Shown: positions 1 through 8,164 of the stretch, one piece after another | Position numbering within the stretch: the stretch's first letter is position 1 | How the letters are laid out: every line of letters begins with the position of its first letter | DNA from: Cellulomonas gilvus ATCC 13127 | GTDB taxonomy: Bacteria > Actinomycetota > Actinomycetes > Actinomycetales > Cellulomonadaceae | Assembly: GCF_000218545.1 (NCBI RefSeq) | Contig: NC_015671.1 | Location: forward strand, 3,286,001-3,350,000 | Length of the DNA stretch: 64,000 bases | Direction: 5' to 3' | The notes under the pieces: generated by a model | The model's database searches: none | The model's input: the letters and a program-made list of their open reading frames with translations, nothing else | What the model was told of the DNA's origin: nothing | Program-made: the position numbers and the translations under genes

Positions 1-1
1 G

Positions 2-415
2 CTCGCGGGCACCGAGCCGGTGGACGTCGCGTTCTACAACAACCTGCGCACGCGCGACGGCTCGGTGCAGCACACCGGCGACAACCGCACGGGTGAGGGC
101 GACGGCGACGACGAGACGATCCTCATCGACCTCACGCGCGTCCCCGTGCACGTGACGAGCGTGATGCTCGTCGTGAGCTCGTACGAGGGGCACACGTTCG
201 AGCAGGTCCAGAACGCGTTCTGCCGACTGGTGGACCACACCACGGGCGCCGAGCTGGCGCGCTACACGCTCGCGGGCGGCATGCCGCACACCGGGATGAT
301 CATGGCCCGCGTGTACCGGCAGGGCTCGGCGTGGAAGCTGCAGGCCGTGGGTGAGGGCATCCAGGCCCGCACGCCCTCGGACGCGATCCCGGCGCTCATC
401 CGGTACCTGGGGTGA
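2..415 (+). CDS. TerD-family protein, 5' end outside window
   Basis: This is the C-terminal part of a TerD-domain protein of the tellurite-resistance/stress group. The reading frame is open to the left edge, so the true start lies outside the window. The visible part has the TerD hallmarks: FYNNLR, then HTGDNRTGEGDGDDE, the acidic loop that binds calcium in TerD proteins, followed by the beta-strand run ending in YRQGSAWKLQAVGEG. Its stop codon overlaps the GTG start of the next gene (GTGA), so the two TerD genes are translationally coupled. The biochemical role of TerD proteins remains poorly defined; they are linked to chemical stress and phage resistance. Confidence 0.9.
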   Translation, partial: LAGTEPVDVAFYNNLRTRDGSVQHTGDNRTGEGDGDDETILIDLTRVPVHVTSVMLVVSSYEGHTFEQVQNAFCRLVDHTTGAELARYTLAGGMPHTGMIMARVYRQGSAWKLQAVGEGIQARTPSDAIPALIRYLG

Positions 416-2082
416 GCTCACCGCTCGAGCTCGCCAAGGGCCAGAACGCGGCGTGGCCCGACGCGGCCGTGCTGGTCGAGGTGAGCGGGTCCGCGGTCGC
501 GGACTGCGACGTCTCGGCGCTGCTGGTGGACGGGCAGCACCGGGTCGCGTCCTCCGACGACTTCGTGTTCTACAACCAGCCGGCCGCACCGGGCGCGACG
601 CTCGAGGCCGGCACCCCGGCGCGCGTCCGCCTCGACCTCGCGGCCGTCCCCGCCCGGGTCCAGGCCGTGCTGTGCGTGGTGAGCGTGGACCCGGACCGCC
701 CCCCGCTGGGGGCGTTGCCGCCGGTCACGGCGGTGCTGCGCGGTCCGGACGGCGCCGAGCGCGCGCGGTTCACGCTCACGGGCCTGACCAGCGAGCGCGC
801 GGTCGTCGCCGTCGAGGTGTACCGCCGCGGGCCCGCGTGGAAGGTGCGCGCCGTGGGGCAGGGGTACGACGGCGGGCTCGCGCAGGCCGTCACCGCGCAC
901 GGCGTCGAGGTGCACGACGAGGCACCGGCGAGCCCCGTGGCCGGCCCGCCTCCGGCCCCGCGCCCGGACCGGTCACCCACCCCCGGACCCGCCGACGCAC
1001 CCGCGGGGCCGCTGCCGCCCGGCACCAGCGACGGCGAGCGCCTGCTGCGTCAGTCCACCGCGATCTTCGAGGACGCCGCACGCTCCACGGCCGCGCTGAG
1101 GTCGAGCGTGGGGTACGCCGACGCCCGGCGCGAGCAGGCCCTGGCGGAGATCGTCGCGGACCCCCGGCTGCGCCACGGCCCCGAGCACGAACGTGCGGCC
1201 GCGGCCGCGGAGCGGGACCACGCCGACCTCGTCGGGCGCGCGCGTGAGCGGCACGACGACGACCTGCGCCAGCTCGCGAGCGAGCTCGCGGAGTACGAGC
1301 GCCGGCTGCCGGCCGCGATGGCGCCGTGGGCGGCCGGTGCGTGGCAGGGGTGGCGCCCGCCCGAGCAGCACGCGCCGGCCGTGCGCGTCGGCGACCTGCA
1401 CGTGGAGGAGGCGCCGTGGCTGCGCTTCCCGATGCTCGTGCCCGTGCCGCTGCCGCGCCCGCTGTGGGTCGACACGGCGTCGGGTGCCGAGGCCGAGGCC
1501 GTGCGCGTCACACGTGCGCTGGTCACCCGCCTGCTCGCCGCGTACCCGGCGGGCGGGCTCGAGCTGCTCGTGATCGACCTGGGCGGGGGCCTGGCGCCCG
1601 CCCTCGGTGCGCTCGCGCAGCCGGGCAGCCGCGTGATGACCAGCCCGGCGGCCACGTCGGTGGCCGCGGCGGGTGAGGTGCTCGACTCGCTGGTGCGCCG
1701 CGTGGACCTGGTCCAGATGGCCCGCTCGGCCGGTGCGCTCGACGCGCTGGACGGCGGTGCCGCGGACCGCCTGTTGGTGGTGCACGACTTCCCGACCGCG
1801 CTGGACGACGCGGCCGTCGGACGCGTGCGCTACCTGGTGGACGAGGGGCCCTCGGCCGGCGTGCAGGTGCTCCTCACGGGTGAGCTCAGCCCGGTGCTGA
1901 GCGGCAGCCCGTTGATCACCGGGCTGTTCCGCGAGTCCCTGCGCCTGCCGCTCGAGCCCGACGACCACCTGGCCGAGGGCTGGACGGGCACCGCGTGGCG
2001 CTACACGCCCGACCCGGGCCCCGAGGACGTGACCGTGCTGGACGGCGTGCTGCGGTCCGCTGCCGGAACCACCTGGCCCTGA
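412..2082 (+). CDS. TerD domain fused to coiled coil and FtsK-like region without a P-loop
   Basis: This 556-residue protein has three parts. Residues 1-165 form a TerD domain (DDFVFYNQP, YRRGPAWKVRAVGQGYDGG), but the acidic calcium loop of the preceding TerD is replaced by APGATLEAGTP. A Pro-rich linker and a charged helical segment follow (about 200-300). Residues 320-556 resemble the N-terminal portion of the FtsK/SpoIIIE-like domain found on some actinobacterial TerD proteins, including RLLVVHDFP, which looks like a Walker B strand. I see no GxxxxGK[ST] motif anywhere, so ATPase activity is doubtful. It may act as a scaffold. It starts on GTG overlapping the upstream TGA. Confidence 0.85.
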   Translation: MSSPLELAKGQNAAWPDAAVLVEVSGSAVADCDVSALLVDGQHRVASSDDFVFYNQPAAPGATLEAGTPARVRLDLAAVPARVQAVLCVVSVDPDRPPLGALPPVTAVLRGPDGAERARFTLTGLTSERAVVAVEVYRRGPAWKVRAVGQGYDGGLAQAVTAHGVEVHDEAPASPVAGPPPAPRPDRSPTPGPADAPAGPLPPGTSDGERLLRQSTAIFEDAARSTAALRSSVGYADARREQALAEIVADPRLRHGPEHERAAAAAERDHADLVGRARERHDDDLRQLASELAEYERRLPAAMAPWAAGAWQGWRPPEQHAPAVRVGDLHVEEAPWLRFPMLVPVPLPRPLWVDTASGAEAEAVRVTRALVTRLLAAYPAGGLELLVIDLGGGLAPALGALAQPGSRVMTSPAATSVAAAGEVLDSLVRRVDLVQMARSAGALDALDGGAADRLLVVHDFPTALDDAAVGRVRYLVDEGPSAGVQVLLTGELSPVLSGSPLITGLFRESLRLPLEPDDHLAEGWTGTAWRYTPDPGPEDVTVLDGVLRSAAGTTWP

Positions 2083-2151
2083 CGGCCAGCGCGCCGGTGC
2101 GCGCCGCGCGGTCGACCATGGGCGTCACGGCAGCGCATGCGGGGAGGGTCC

Positions 2152-3000
2152 ATGAGCACGATCGCGGTCACCGGCGCCTCGGGTCACGTGGGCGGCCTCG
2201 TCGTGCGGCTCCTGCAGCAGGACGGGCTCCCGGTGCGGATGCTCACGCGGGATCCGGCGAGCCCGCGTCTGCCCGCCCCGGCCGCAGGAAGCGCGGTCGC
2301 TCGCGTGGACTACGCGGATGCGGGGCTGAGCACGGACGCGCTGCGGGGCGTGGACGTGCTGCTCATGGTCTCGGCGCACGAGAGCGCCACGCGCGTGGCC
2401 GAGCACGCGACGTTCGTCGACGCCGCGGCACGAGCCGGCGTGCGCCATGTGGTCTACACGTCCTTCGCCGCGGCGGCGCCCGACGCGACGTTCACGCTCG
2501 CCCGGGACCACGCCGCGACCGAGCAGCACCTGCGCGCCTCGGGCATGGCCTGGACGTTCCTGCGCGACAACCTCTACCTGGACTTCCTCGAGCAGATGGT
2601 CGGTCCGGACGGCGTGATCCGCGGCCCCGCAAGCGACGGGCGGTGCGCCGCGGTGGCGCGCGCGGACGTCGCACGGGTCGCCGCCGCGGTGCTCGCCGAG
2701 CCGGCGGCGCACGCGGGCCGTACGTACGACCTGACCGGGCCGGAGTCGCTCTCGTTCGACGACGTGGCGCGCATCGTGGGCGAGGTGCGCGGCACGCACG
2801 TGGAGTTCCACGACGAGACGGTCGAGGAGGCGTACACCTCCCGCGCGGGCTACGGCGCCCCGCGGTGGCAGGTCGACGCGTGGGTCTCGACGTACACCGC
2901 GATCGCGAGCGGCGTGATGGCGCAGCCCACGCACGACGTCGAGCGGATCACCGGACGCCGGCCGACCAGCCTGGCCGAGCTCCTGCGCGGGGTGGGCTGA
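2152..3000 (+). CDS. NmrA-like NAD(P)-binding reductase (atypical SDR)
   Basis: This 282-residue protein starts with a Rossmann nucleotide-binding motif, TGASGHVGGLVVRLL, at residues 6-20. It continues with the features of NmrA/quinone-reductase-2-like atypical short-chain dehydrogenases, such as VRHVVYTSFAAAAPDATF and a WTFLRDNLYLDFL segment in the usual substrate-lid region. The likely reaction is NAD(P)H-dependent reduction of a quinone or azo compound, or redox sensing; the substrate cannot be told from sequence. ATG at 2152 is preferred over an ATG 15 bases upstream because GGGGAGGG lies just before it. It stands alone, converging on the LtrA gene. Confidence 0.85.
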   Translation: MSTIAVTGASGHVGGLVVRLLQQDGLPVRMLTRDPASPRLPAPAAGSAVARVDYADAGLSTDALRGVDVLLMVSAHESATRVAEHATFVDAAARAGVRHVVYTSFAAAAPDATFTLARDHAATEQHLRASGMAWTFLRDNLYLDFLEQMVGPDGVIRGPASDGRCAAVARADVARVAAAVLAEPAAHAGRTYDLTGPESLSFDDVARIVGEVRGTHVEFHDETVEEAYTSRAGYGAPRWQVDAWVSTYTAIASGVMAQPTHDVERITGRRPTSLAELLRGVG

Positions 3001-3009
3001 CGGGCCGAT

Positions 3010-4149
3010 TCAGGCGGCGCGCGCGCCGGCCCGGGCGTCCGTGCTGGTGGTGATCACCACGACCACCACCACCGCGCCCAGCAGCACGAGCACGTGCGGA
3101 CGCGCCGCCGCGAGCGCGAGGCAGCCCGCCGCCGCGAGCCCCCGCCCGAGCGCCGGCCCCAGGTGCAGCGCACGCCGGTAGTCCGCCTCTCCGATCAGGA
3201 ACAGCGCCACGCCGCCGCCGACCAGCCACGCGACGGCGGGCTCGGGCCGGTGCAGCGGCTCCTCGAGCGCGTGGTGCAGCCCCGAGCCGAGCAGCGTGAG
3301 CCCGACGAGCATGACCAGGTGGTCCAGGTAGAAGCCGCGCAGCGCCACGGCGGTGCGTCGGCGCGGCTCGACCGCCTCGAGCGCGTGCGCGGCGCGCGCG
3401 TCGTCACCCGAGAAGTAGCACCACCACAGCGCGGCCACGACGCCGACGACGAGCACGGCCGCACCCACGGTGGCGGCCTCGAGCCCGTGCCCGCCGACCG
3501 CCGCCCCGAGCGAGACGACCGACTCCCCGAGCGCGATGATCATCAGCAGCCCGTGGCGCTCGACGAAGTGCTCCCCCGCGAGGTCGAACGGAGACCGGAC
3601 CGCGATCGCGGCGGCGACCACGCAGAGCACCAGGGGCGCCGCCAGCAGCGCGGGCGCCGGCTCGTGCAGGCGGCCCGCCAGCACCAGGGCGAGGCCGATC
3701 GCGACGTTGAGCGGCATGACGCGCGTCATGACGCGCGCGCTCGTGGGTCCGCCGAGCGCGATGAACAGCCCGCCGTGGATCAGCGCGGCGGCGACGTAGG
3801 CCCATCCCAGGACGGTCGAGCCGCCGTGCACCAGGTCCGGTATCGCGAGCGCGACCACCAGGAACGCGGCCATCGCGGCCACGAGCAGGACGCGGACCGG
3901 CGTCGTGTCGGGCACGGCCTGGTTGGTCAGCCACACGTACGCGTCGTACATCCACCAGACGGCGGCCATGACGAGCACCGCCCGCCCGACCGTCACCGCG
4001 CCGGGGTCCACCGCGACCGCGCGCGCGACCTGGCTGACGGTCAGCACGAAGACGAGGTCGAGCAGCAGCTCGAGGCTCGAGGCGCGTGCGGCGGTCCGCC
4101 GCACGCGGTGGGCGGGGTGGCCGTCCGCGGCCCCCGGAGGGACAGTCAC
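3010..4149 (-). CDS. Low-temperature-requirement A (LtrA) family membrane protein
   Basis: This 379-residue multi-pass membrane protein carries the LtrA signature: an N-terminal SSLELLLDLVFVLTVSQ segment and a central HGLLMIIALGESVVSLGAA segment. About ten to twelve hydrophobic helices follow a short basic N-terminus. LtrA proteins were named for a cold-growth requirement in Listeria, but their transport or enzymatic role is not established. I chose the GTG at 4149 because the translation upstream of it is Arg-rich noise running into the intergenic region. It is divergent from the ArsR-type regulator, with the 4201-4226 palindrome between them. Confidence 0.85.
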   Translation of the reverse strand: MTVPPGAADGHPAHRVRRTAARASSLELLLDLVFVLTVSQVARAVAVDPGAVTVGRAVLVMAAVWWMYDAYVWLTNQAVPDTTPVRVLLVAAMAAFLVVALAIPDLVHGGSTVLGWAYVAAALIHGGLFIALGGPTSARVMTRVMPLNVAIGLALVLAGRLHEPAPALLAAPLVLCVVAAAIAVRSPFDLAGEHFVERHGLLMIIALGESVVSLGAAVGGHGLEAATVGAAVLVVGVVAALWWCYFSGDDARAAHALEAVEPRRRTAVALRGFYLDHLVMLVGLTLLGSGLHHALEEPLHRPEPAVAWLVGGGVALFLIGEADYRRALHLGPALGRGLAAAGCLALAAARPHVLVLLGAVVVVVVITTSTDARAGARAA

Positions 4150-4200
4150 GCGCCGATCGTACGAACGCCGCCCGCTGCGCGGGCGGGATCGGGGGCCCAA

Positions 4201-4226
4201 CCCTTGACAGATTCTCTTGTCAAGGG
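4201..4226. promoter_or_regulatory. Perfect 9-bp inverted repeat, operator candidate
   Basis: The arms are CCCTTGACA (4201-4209) and TGTCAAGGG (4218-4226), exact reverse complements separated by GATTCTCT. The repeat sits 12 bases before the regulator start at 4239 and contains TTGACA, a consensus -35 hexamer, on both strands. A -10 at normal spacing would fall near 4227-4232 and is weak. Binding by the adjacent regulator would directly block transcription, so autoregulation is likely by inference. Confidence 0.7.
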
Positions 4227-4238
4227 GACGGTGGACGC

Positions 4239-4817
4239 ATGCAGGACGTCGAGGTCATCGAGGACGCCCACGCGGCGGCGGCCGCGCTGGACCCGGTCCG
4301 GGCGCGCCTGCTCGGCGAGCTCGCGAGGCCGTCGTCGGCGGCCGGTCTCGCGGCACGCGTGGGCATCACCCGCCAGAAGGTCAACTACCACCTGCGCGCC
4401 CTCGAGGCGCACGGCCTGGTGGAGCTCGCCGAGGAGCGCCGGCACGGCGGCCTCACCGAACGCGTGCTGCGGGCCACGGCGTCGTCGTACGTCGTGTCAC
4501 CGGCCGCGGTCAGCGCGGGAGCCGCCGATCCGGACGCGTCCGCCGACCACCTCTCGGCCGGCTACCTCGTCGCGCTGGCCGGCCGGGTGGTCCGGGAGGT
4601 GGGCGCGCTGGCCCGTCGCGCGGGTGCGTCCGGCGGGCGTCTGCCCACCCTGACCATCGACACCCGGATCGGCTTCCGCTCGGCCGCCGACCGCGCAGCG
4701 TTCGCCGACGAGCTCACCGCGGCCGTGCTGGACCTGGCCGCCCGCTACCACCACGACGACGGGCGCCCCCACCGGCTCGTCGTCGCCGCCCACCCCGTAC
4801 CCGAGGAGACGCCATGA
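4239..4817 (+). CDS. ArsR-type helix-turn-helix transcriptional regulator
   Basis: This 192-residue regulator has a winged helix-turn-helix over residues 15-75, with LDPVRARLLGELARPSSAAGLAARVGITRQKVNYHLRALEAHGLVELAEERRHGG seen in overlapping parts: first the helix after DPVRARLL, then the recognition helix ITRQKVNYHLRALE, then the wing. No metal-binding cysteines are visible, so it is not a classic metal sensor. The C-terminal half is a predicted alpha/beta effector or dimer domain. The start ATG lies right after the palindrome at 4201-4226. Its stop overlaps the ATG of the SRPBCC gene (ATGA), a pairing common for such regulators. Confidence 0.85.
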   Translation: MQDVEVIEDAHAAAAALDPVRARLLGELARPSSAAGLAARVGITRQKVNYHLRALEAHGLVELAEERRHGGLTERVLRATASSYVVSPAAVSAGAADPDASADHLSAGYLVALAGRVVREVGALARRAGASGGRLPTLTIDTRIGFRSAADRAAFADELTAAVLDLAARYHHDDGRPHRLVVAAHPVPEETP

Positions 4818-5608
4818 CCACCGCACCCACCGTCCCGTACCGCCTGACGTTCAGCGTCGAGGTCCCGGGCACGCCCGAGCAGGTCTGGCACGCGATCGCC
4901 ACGGGCGCGGGGATGAGCGCATGGTTCCTGCCCACGCGGATCGAGGAGCGCGAGGGCGGCGCGCTGCACATCAGCATGGGTCCAGGCATGGGCTCGGACG
5001 GCCACGTCACGCAGTGGGAGCCGCCGCGCCGGCTGACCTACCAGGAGGACTGGGCCGCGCTCATGGGCCAGGAGCCCGACGCGGTCAGCCCGCTGACGTC
5101 CGAGTTCCTGGTCGAGGCGCGGTCCGGGGGCACGTGCGTCGTGCACGTCACGTCCAGCGGGTTCGGCCGGGGCGCGGCGTGGGAGCAGGAGTTCTGGGAC
5201 GACATGGGACCCGGCTGGATGCCGTACTTCGACAACCTGCGCCTGTACCTCACGCAGTTCCCGGGCCAGGACGCCACGCTCCTCGAGGCCACCGCGACGC
5301 ACCCCGGCGACGACGCGACGCTGTGGTCCGCCCTGCGTGCCGCGCTGCCGCTGGGCGACGAGGGCACCCCCGCCGCGCTGCGCGGCGGCATGACCGGGAC
5401 GGTCGAACGCGTGGGTGAGCGGCAGGCGCTGGTCCGCCTCACGGGCCCGGTGCCCGGGATGCTCAACGCCTACGCGCACGCGATGGGGGACGGGCAGGCG
5501 GCGGTGGGCGTGCGGGCCTACCTGTTCTCCGCCGAGGCGGCCGAGCACGTGGAGCGCGAGCAGCCCGCCTGGCAGTCCTGGCTCGAGGACCTGCCGCGCC
5601 CGTCCTGA
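4814..5608 (+). CDS. SRPBCC (AHSA1-like START) domain protein
   Basis: This 264-residue protein begins with a typical AHSA1/START fold: FSVEVPGTPEQVWHAIATG followed by MSAWFLPTRIE, GHVTQWEPPRRLTYQEDW and a long C-terminal helix. That fold covers about the first 150 residues; the last 110 residues are an additional alpha/beta part. SRPBCC domains enclose a hydrophobic ligand pocket, but no substrate can be named here. It is translationally coupled to the regulator upstream by an ATGA overlap, and the two are probably controlled together from the 4201-4226 palindrome. Confidence 0.85.
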   Translation: MTTAPTVPYRLTFSVEVPGTPEQVWHAIATGAGMSAWFLPTRIEEREGGALHISMGPGMGSDGHVTQWEPPRRLTYQEDWAALMGQEPDAVSPLTSEFLVEARSGGTCVVHVTSSGFGRGAAWEQEFWDDMGPGWMPYFDNLRLYLTQFPGQDATLLEATATHPGDDATLWSALRAALPLGDEGTPAALRGGMTGTVERVGERQALVRLTGPVPGMLNAYAHAMGDGQAAVGVRAYLFSAEAAEHVEREQPAWQSWLEDLPRPS

Positions 5609-5657
5609 CGCGCACCCGCGGGCCGCGCGTCCGCCGACCGCGTGGCAGGGTGACCGC

Positions 5658-6482
5658 ATGGGGCTCGCGCGGACCGCTGCTGCGCTCGTGCGTGCGTCGC
5701 ACGCCCCGCCCACCGTGGCGGTCACCGCGTTCGCGGGCGCGTTCGCATGGGGCGTCGGGGCCTCGGCGGGGCGGGCCGGGCAGGTCGCGCTCGCGGTGCT
5801 GGCCGGGCAGCTCTCGGTCGGGTGGTCCAACGACTGGATCGACGCGGCGCGGGACCGCGCGGTCGGCCGGTCGGACAAGCCCGTCGCCGCCGGCGCCCTC
5901 ACGGTGCGCACGGTCCGGACCGCGGCTCTCGTGGCCGCCGGCGCGTGCGTGGCGCTGTCCTTCGCGCTCGGAGTCCCCGCCGGGGCGGTGCACGTGGTCG
6001 CGGTCGCGTCGGCGTGGAGCTACAACGCGTGGCTCAAGGCCACTCCGTGGTCCTGGGCGCCGTACGCGTTCTCGTTCGGGCTGCTGCCCTCGGTCGCGAC
6101 GCTCGCGCTGGCCGCTCCGCACGTCGCGCCCGTGACGACGACGGCCGCGGCGGCCCTCCTGGGCGTCGGCGCGCACCTGGCGAACGTGCTGCCGGACCTG
6201 GAGGACGACGCGGCGACGGGGGTCCTGGGCCTGCCCCACCGGATCGGCCGGCGTGCCACGACGCTCGCCGCGGTCACGCTCCTGCTCGGGGCGACCGCTC
6301 TCGTCGTGCTCGGCACCCCGGGCGGTGCGACCGGTGCGGGTCTCGTCGCGCTCGGCCTCGCCGCGGGGCTGGCCGCGAGCGCGGCGTGGGTCGCGGCGTG
6401 GCGGCCCGGACGCCGCTACCCGTTCCTCGCGGCGATCGGGGTCGCGGCCGTGACGGTCGCGGTGCTGGTAGGCGCGGGCTGA
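5658..6482 (+). CDS. UbiA-family prenyltransferase
   Basis: This 274-residue integral membrane protein has the two Asp-rich motifs of UbiA prenyltransferases. The first is NDWIDAARDRAVGRSDKP at residues 58-75 (the NDxxDxxxD diphosphate-binding motif), and the second is PDLEDD at 179-184. About eight hydrophobic helices surround them. The family attaches an isoprenoid diphosphate to an aromatic or quinone acceptor at the membrane. It heads an operon with a type III polyketide synthase, a methyltransferase and a FAD enzyme, so a phenolic lipid from the synthase is a reasonable acceptor. This is inference; the prenyl donor is unknown. Confidence 0.9.
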   Translation: MGLARTAAALVRASHAPPTVAVTAFAGAFAWGVGASAGRAGQVALAVLAGQLSVGWSNDWIDAARDRAVGRSDKPVAAGALTVRTVRTAALVAAGACVALSFALGVPAGAVHVVAVASAWSYNAWLKATPWSWAPYAFSFGLLPSVATLALAAPHVAPVTTTAAAALLGVGAHLANVLPDLEDDAATGVLGLPHRIGRRATTLAAVTLLLGATALVVLGTPGGATGAGLVALGLAAGLAASAAWVAAWRPGRRYPFLAAIGVAAVTVAVLVGAG

Positions 6483-6527
6483 GCCACCGGCCCTGCGGGC
6501 CCGCCGGGTGCGTGCGACGATCCCGAC

Positions 6528-7643
6528 ATGTCCCGGATCGTGGCGGTCGCCCCCGTGCTCCCCGACCACGTCTACCCGCAGGCCCGGATCGCGGACGAGC
6601 TGGCCGGACTGCTCACGGCCGACCCCGCGCGGCGCGCGCTGCTGACCCGCCTGCACACGTCGTGCGGCGTGGAGCAGCGGCACCTGGCGCTCCCGCTCGA
6701 CCGGTACGGGGCGCTGGGCTCGTTCGACGAGACGAACGCGCTGGCGACGGCGTGCGGGCTCGACCTCGCGGAGCGGGCCGTGCGCGCGGCGTTGGCGGGT
6801 GCGGGGCTCGAGCCGCACGACGTCGACCACGTGATGCTCACGTCGGTCACCACGATCGGCGCACCGTCGATGGACGCGATGCTCGTCGAGCGCCTGGGCC
6901 TGCGGCCCGACGTGACGCGGCTGCCGAGCTTCGGGCTCGGGTGCGCGGGCGGCGCGGCCGGGCTGGCCCGCGTGCACGACCACCTGACCGCGCACCCCGA
7001 CCAGGTGGCCGTCCTGGTCTCGGTCGAGCTGTGCTCGCTGACGCTGCAGCGTGACGACGACTCGACCGCCAACCTCGTCGCGGGCGGGCTGTTCGGTGAC
7101 GGCGGCGCGGCCGTCGTCATGGCGGGGCGCGACCGTCCGGCACCCCGCGCCGCCGCGGCGCGGCACGCGTGGGACCGCGCACCCGTGGTGCTGGGCGCAC
7201 GCAGCGCGCTGTACCCGGGCACGTCCGACGCGCTGGGCTGGCAGGTGGGCGGCTCGGGGCTGCGGATCGTGCTCTCGGGCGGCCTGCCCGACGCGGTCCG
7301 CGCCCACGTCGCCGACGACGCGAAGGCGCTCCTCACGGCGATCGGCGCCGTCCCGGACGACGTGGGCGCGTGGCTGGTGCACCCGGGCGGCCCGAAGATC
7401 CTCGAGGCCGTGCAGGAGGCGCTCGACCTGCCGGCCGGTGCGTTGACGCGCTCGTGGGCCAACCTGGCGCGTGCGGGCAACCTGTCCTCGGCGTCGGTCC
7501 TGCACGTGCTCGCGGATGCGATGGACACGGGCGGCTCCCCGGCAGCGCCGGGGTCGCTGGGTGTGGCGCTCGCGTTCGGTCCGGGCGTGGGTGCCGAGCT
7601 CGTCGCGCTGCGCTGGCCGGACGGGCAGGGGCACGCCGCATGA
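6528..7643 (+). CDS. Type III polyketide synthase (chalcone/stilbene synthase family)
   Basis: This 371-residue thiolase-fold enzyme has the three catalytic residues of type III polyketide synthases: Cys139 in SFGLGCAGG, His285 in WLVHPGGPK and Asn318 in RAGNLSSAS. The GGLFGDGGAA loop is also typical. The family extends an acyl starter with malonyl-CoA and cyclises it, giving alkylresorcinols or alkylpyrones in many actinobacteria. Neighbouring genes for methylation, oxidation and prenylation point to a lipid phenol or quinone product. It ends in an ATGA overlap with the methyltransferase. Starter and ring type cannot be read from the sequence. Confidence 0.93.
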   Translation: MSRIVAVAPVLPDHVYPQARIADELAGLLTADPARRALLTRLHTSCGVEQRHLALPLDRYGALGSFDETNALATACGLDLAERAVRAALAGAGLEPHDVDHVMLTSVTTIGAPSMDAMLVERLGLRPDVTRLPSFGLGCAGGAAGLARVHDHLTAHPDQVAVLVSVELCSLTLQRDDDSTANLVAGGLFGDGGAAVVMAGRDRPAPRAAAARHAWDRAPVVLGARSALYPGTSDALGWQVGGSGLRIVLSGGLPDAVRAHVADDAKALLTAIGAVPDDVGAWLVHPGGPKILEAVQEALDLPAGALTRSWANLARAGNLSSASVLHVLADAMDTGGSPAAPGSLGVALAFGPGVGAELVALRWPDGQGHAA

Positions 7644-8164
7644 GCCTCACGCTGTACGTGGCGCTCGTCGTCGCGACCGGGCTCGAACGGCTCGCCGAGC
7701 TCGTGGTGTCCGCCCGGCACGCGCGCTGGTCCTTCGCGCGCGGCGGCCGGGAGAGCGGACGCGGCCACTTCCCCGCGATGGTCGCGCTGCACACCGGGCT
7801 GCTGGTGGCGTGCGTGGCCGAGGCCGTGCTCGCGGACCGACCGTTCCTGCCGTGGCTCGGGTGGCCCGCACTCGTCGTGGTCCTCGCGTCGCAAGCGCTG
7901 CGCTGGTGGTGCATCCGGGTGCTCGGGCCGCAGTGGAACACGCGCGTCATCGTGGTCCCGGGCCTGGGGCTGGTCGCCCGCGGCCCCTACCGGCTGCTGC
8001 GGCACCCGAACTACGTCGCGGTGGTCGCGGAGGGCGTCGCGCTCCCGCTCGTGCACACCGCGTGGGTCACGGCTCTCGCGTTCACGGTGCTCAACGCGGT
8101 GCTGCTGCTCGGGTTCCGGATCCCCGCCGAGGAGCGCGCACTGGCCGACTCGCGGGCGGCGTGA
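7640..8164 (+). CDS. Isoprenylcysteine carboxyl methyltransferase-like membrane methyltransferase
   Basis: This 174-residue protein has four to five membrane helices and the C-terminal signature of the ICMT/PEMT family, RGPYRLLRHPNYVAVVAEG, which binds S-adenosylmethionine. In Streptomyces griseus (SrsB) and Bacillus subtilis (BpsB), members of this family sit beside type III polyketide synthases and O-methylate their alkylresorcinol or alkylpyrone products. The same arrangement is seen here, so methylation of the synthase product is the likely role. It overlaps the synthase stop by ATGA and the next start by GTGA, which indicates tight co-translation. Confidence 0.88.
   Translation: MSLTLYVALVVATGLERLAELVVSARHARWSFARGGRESGRGHFPAMVALHTGLLVACVAEAVLADRPFLPWLGWPALVVVLASQALRWWCIRVLGPQWNTRVIVVPGLGLVARGPYRLLRHPNYVAVVAEGVALPLVHTAWVTALAFTVLNAVLLLGFRIPAEERALADSRAA

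Noticed and set aside
3094-4653. A plus-strand open frame of 519 codons across ltrA
   Set aside because: It is antisense to LtrA, low-complexity and Arg/Asp/Gln-rich, and runs over the palindrome and the true regulator start.
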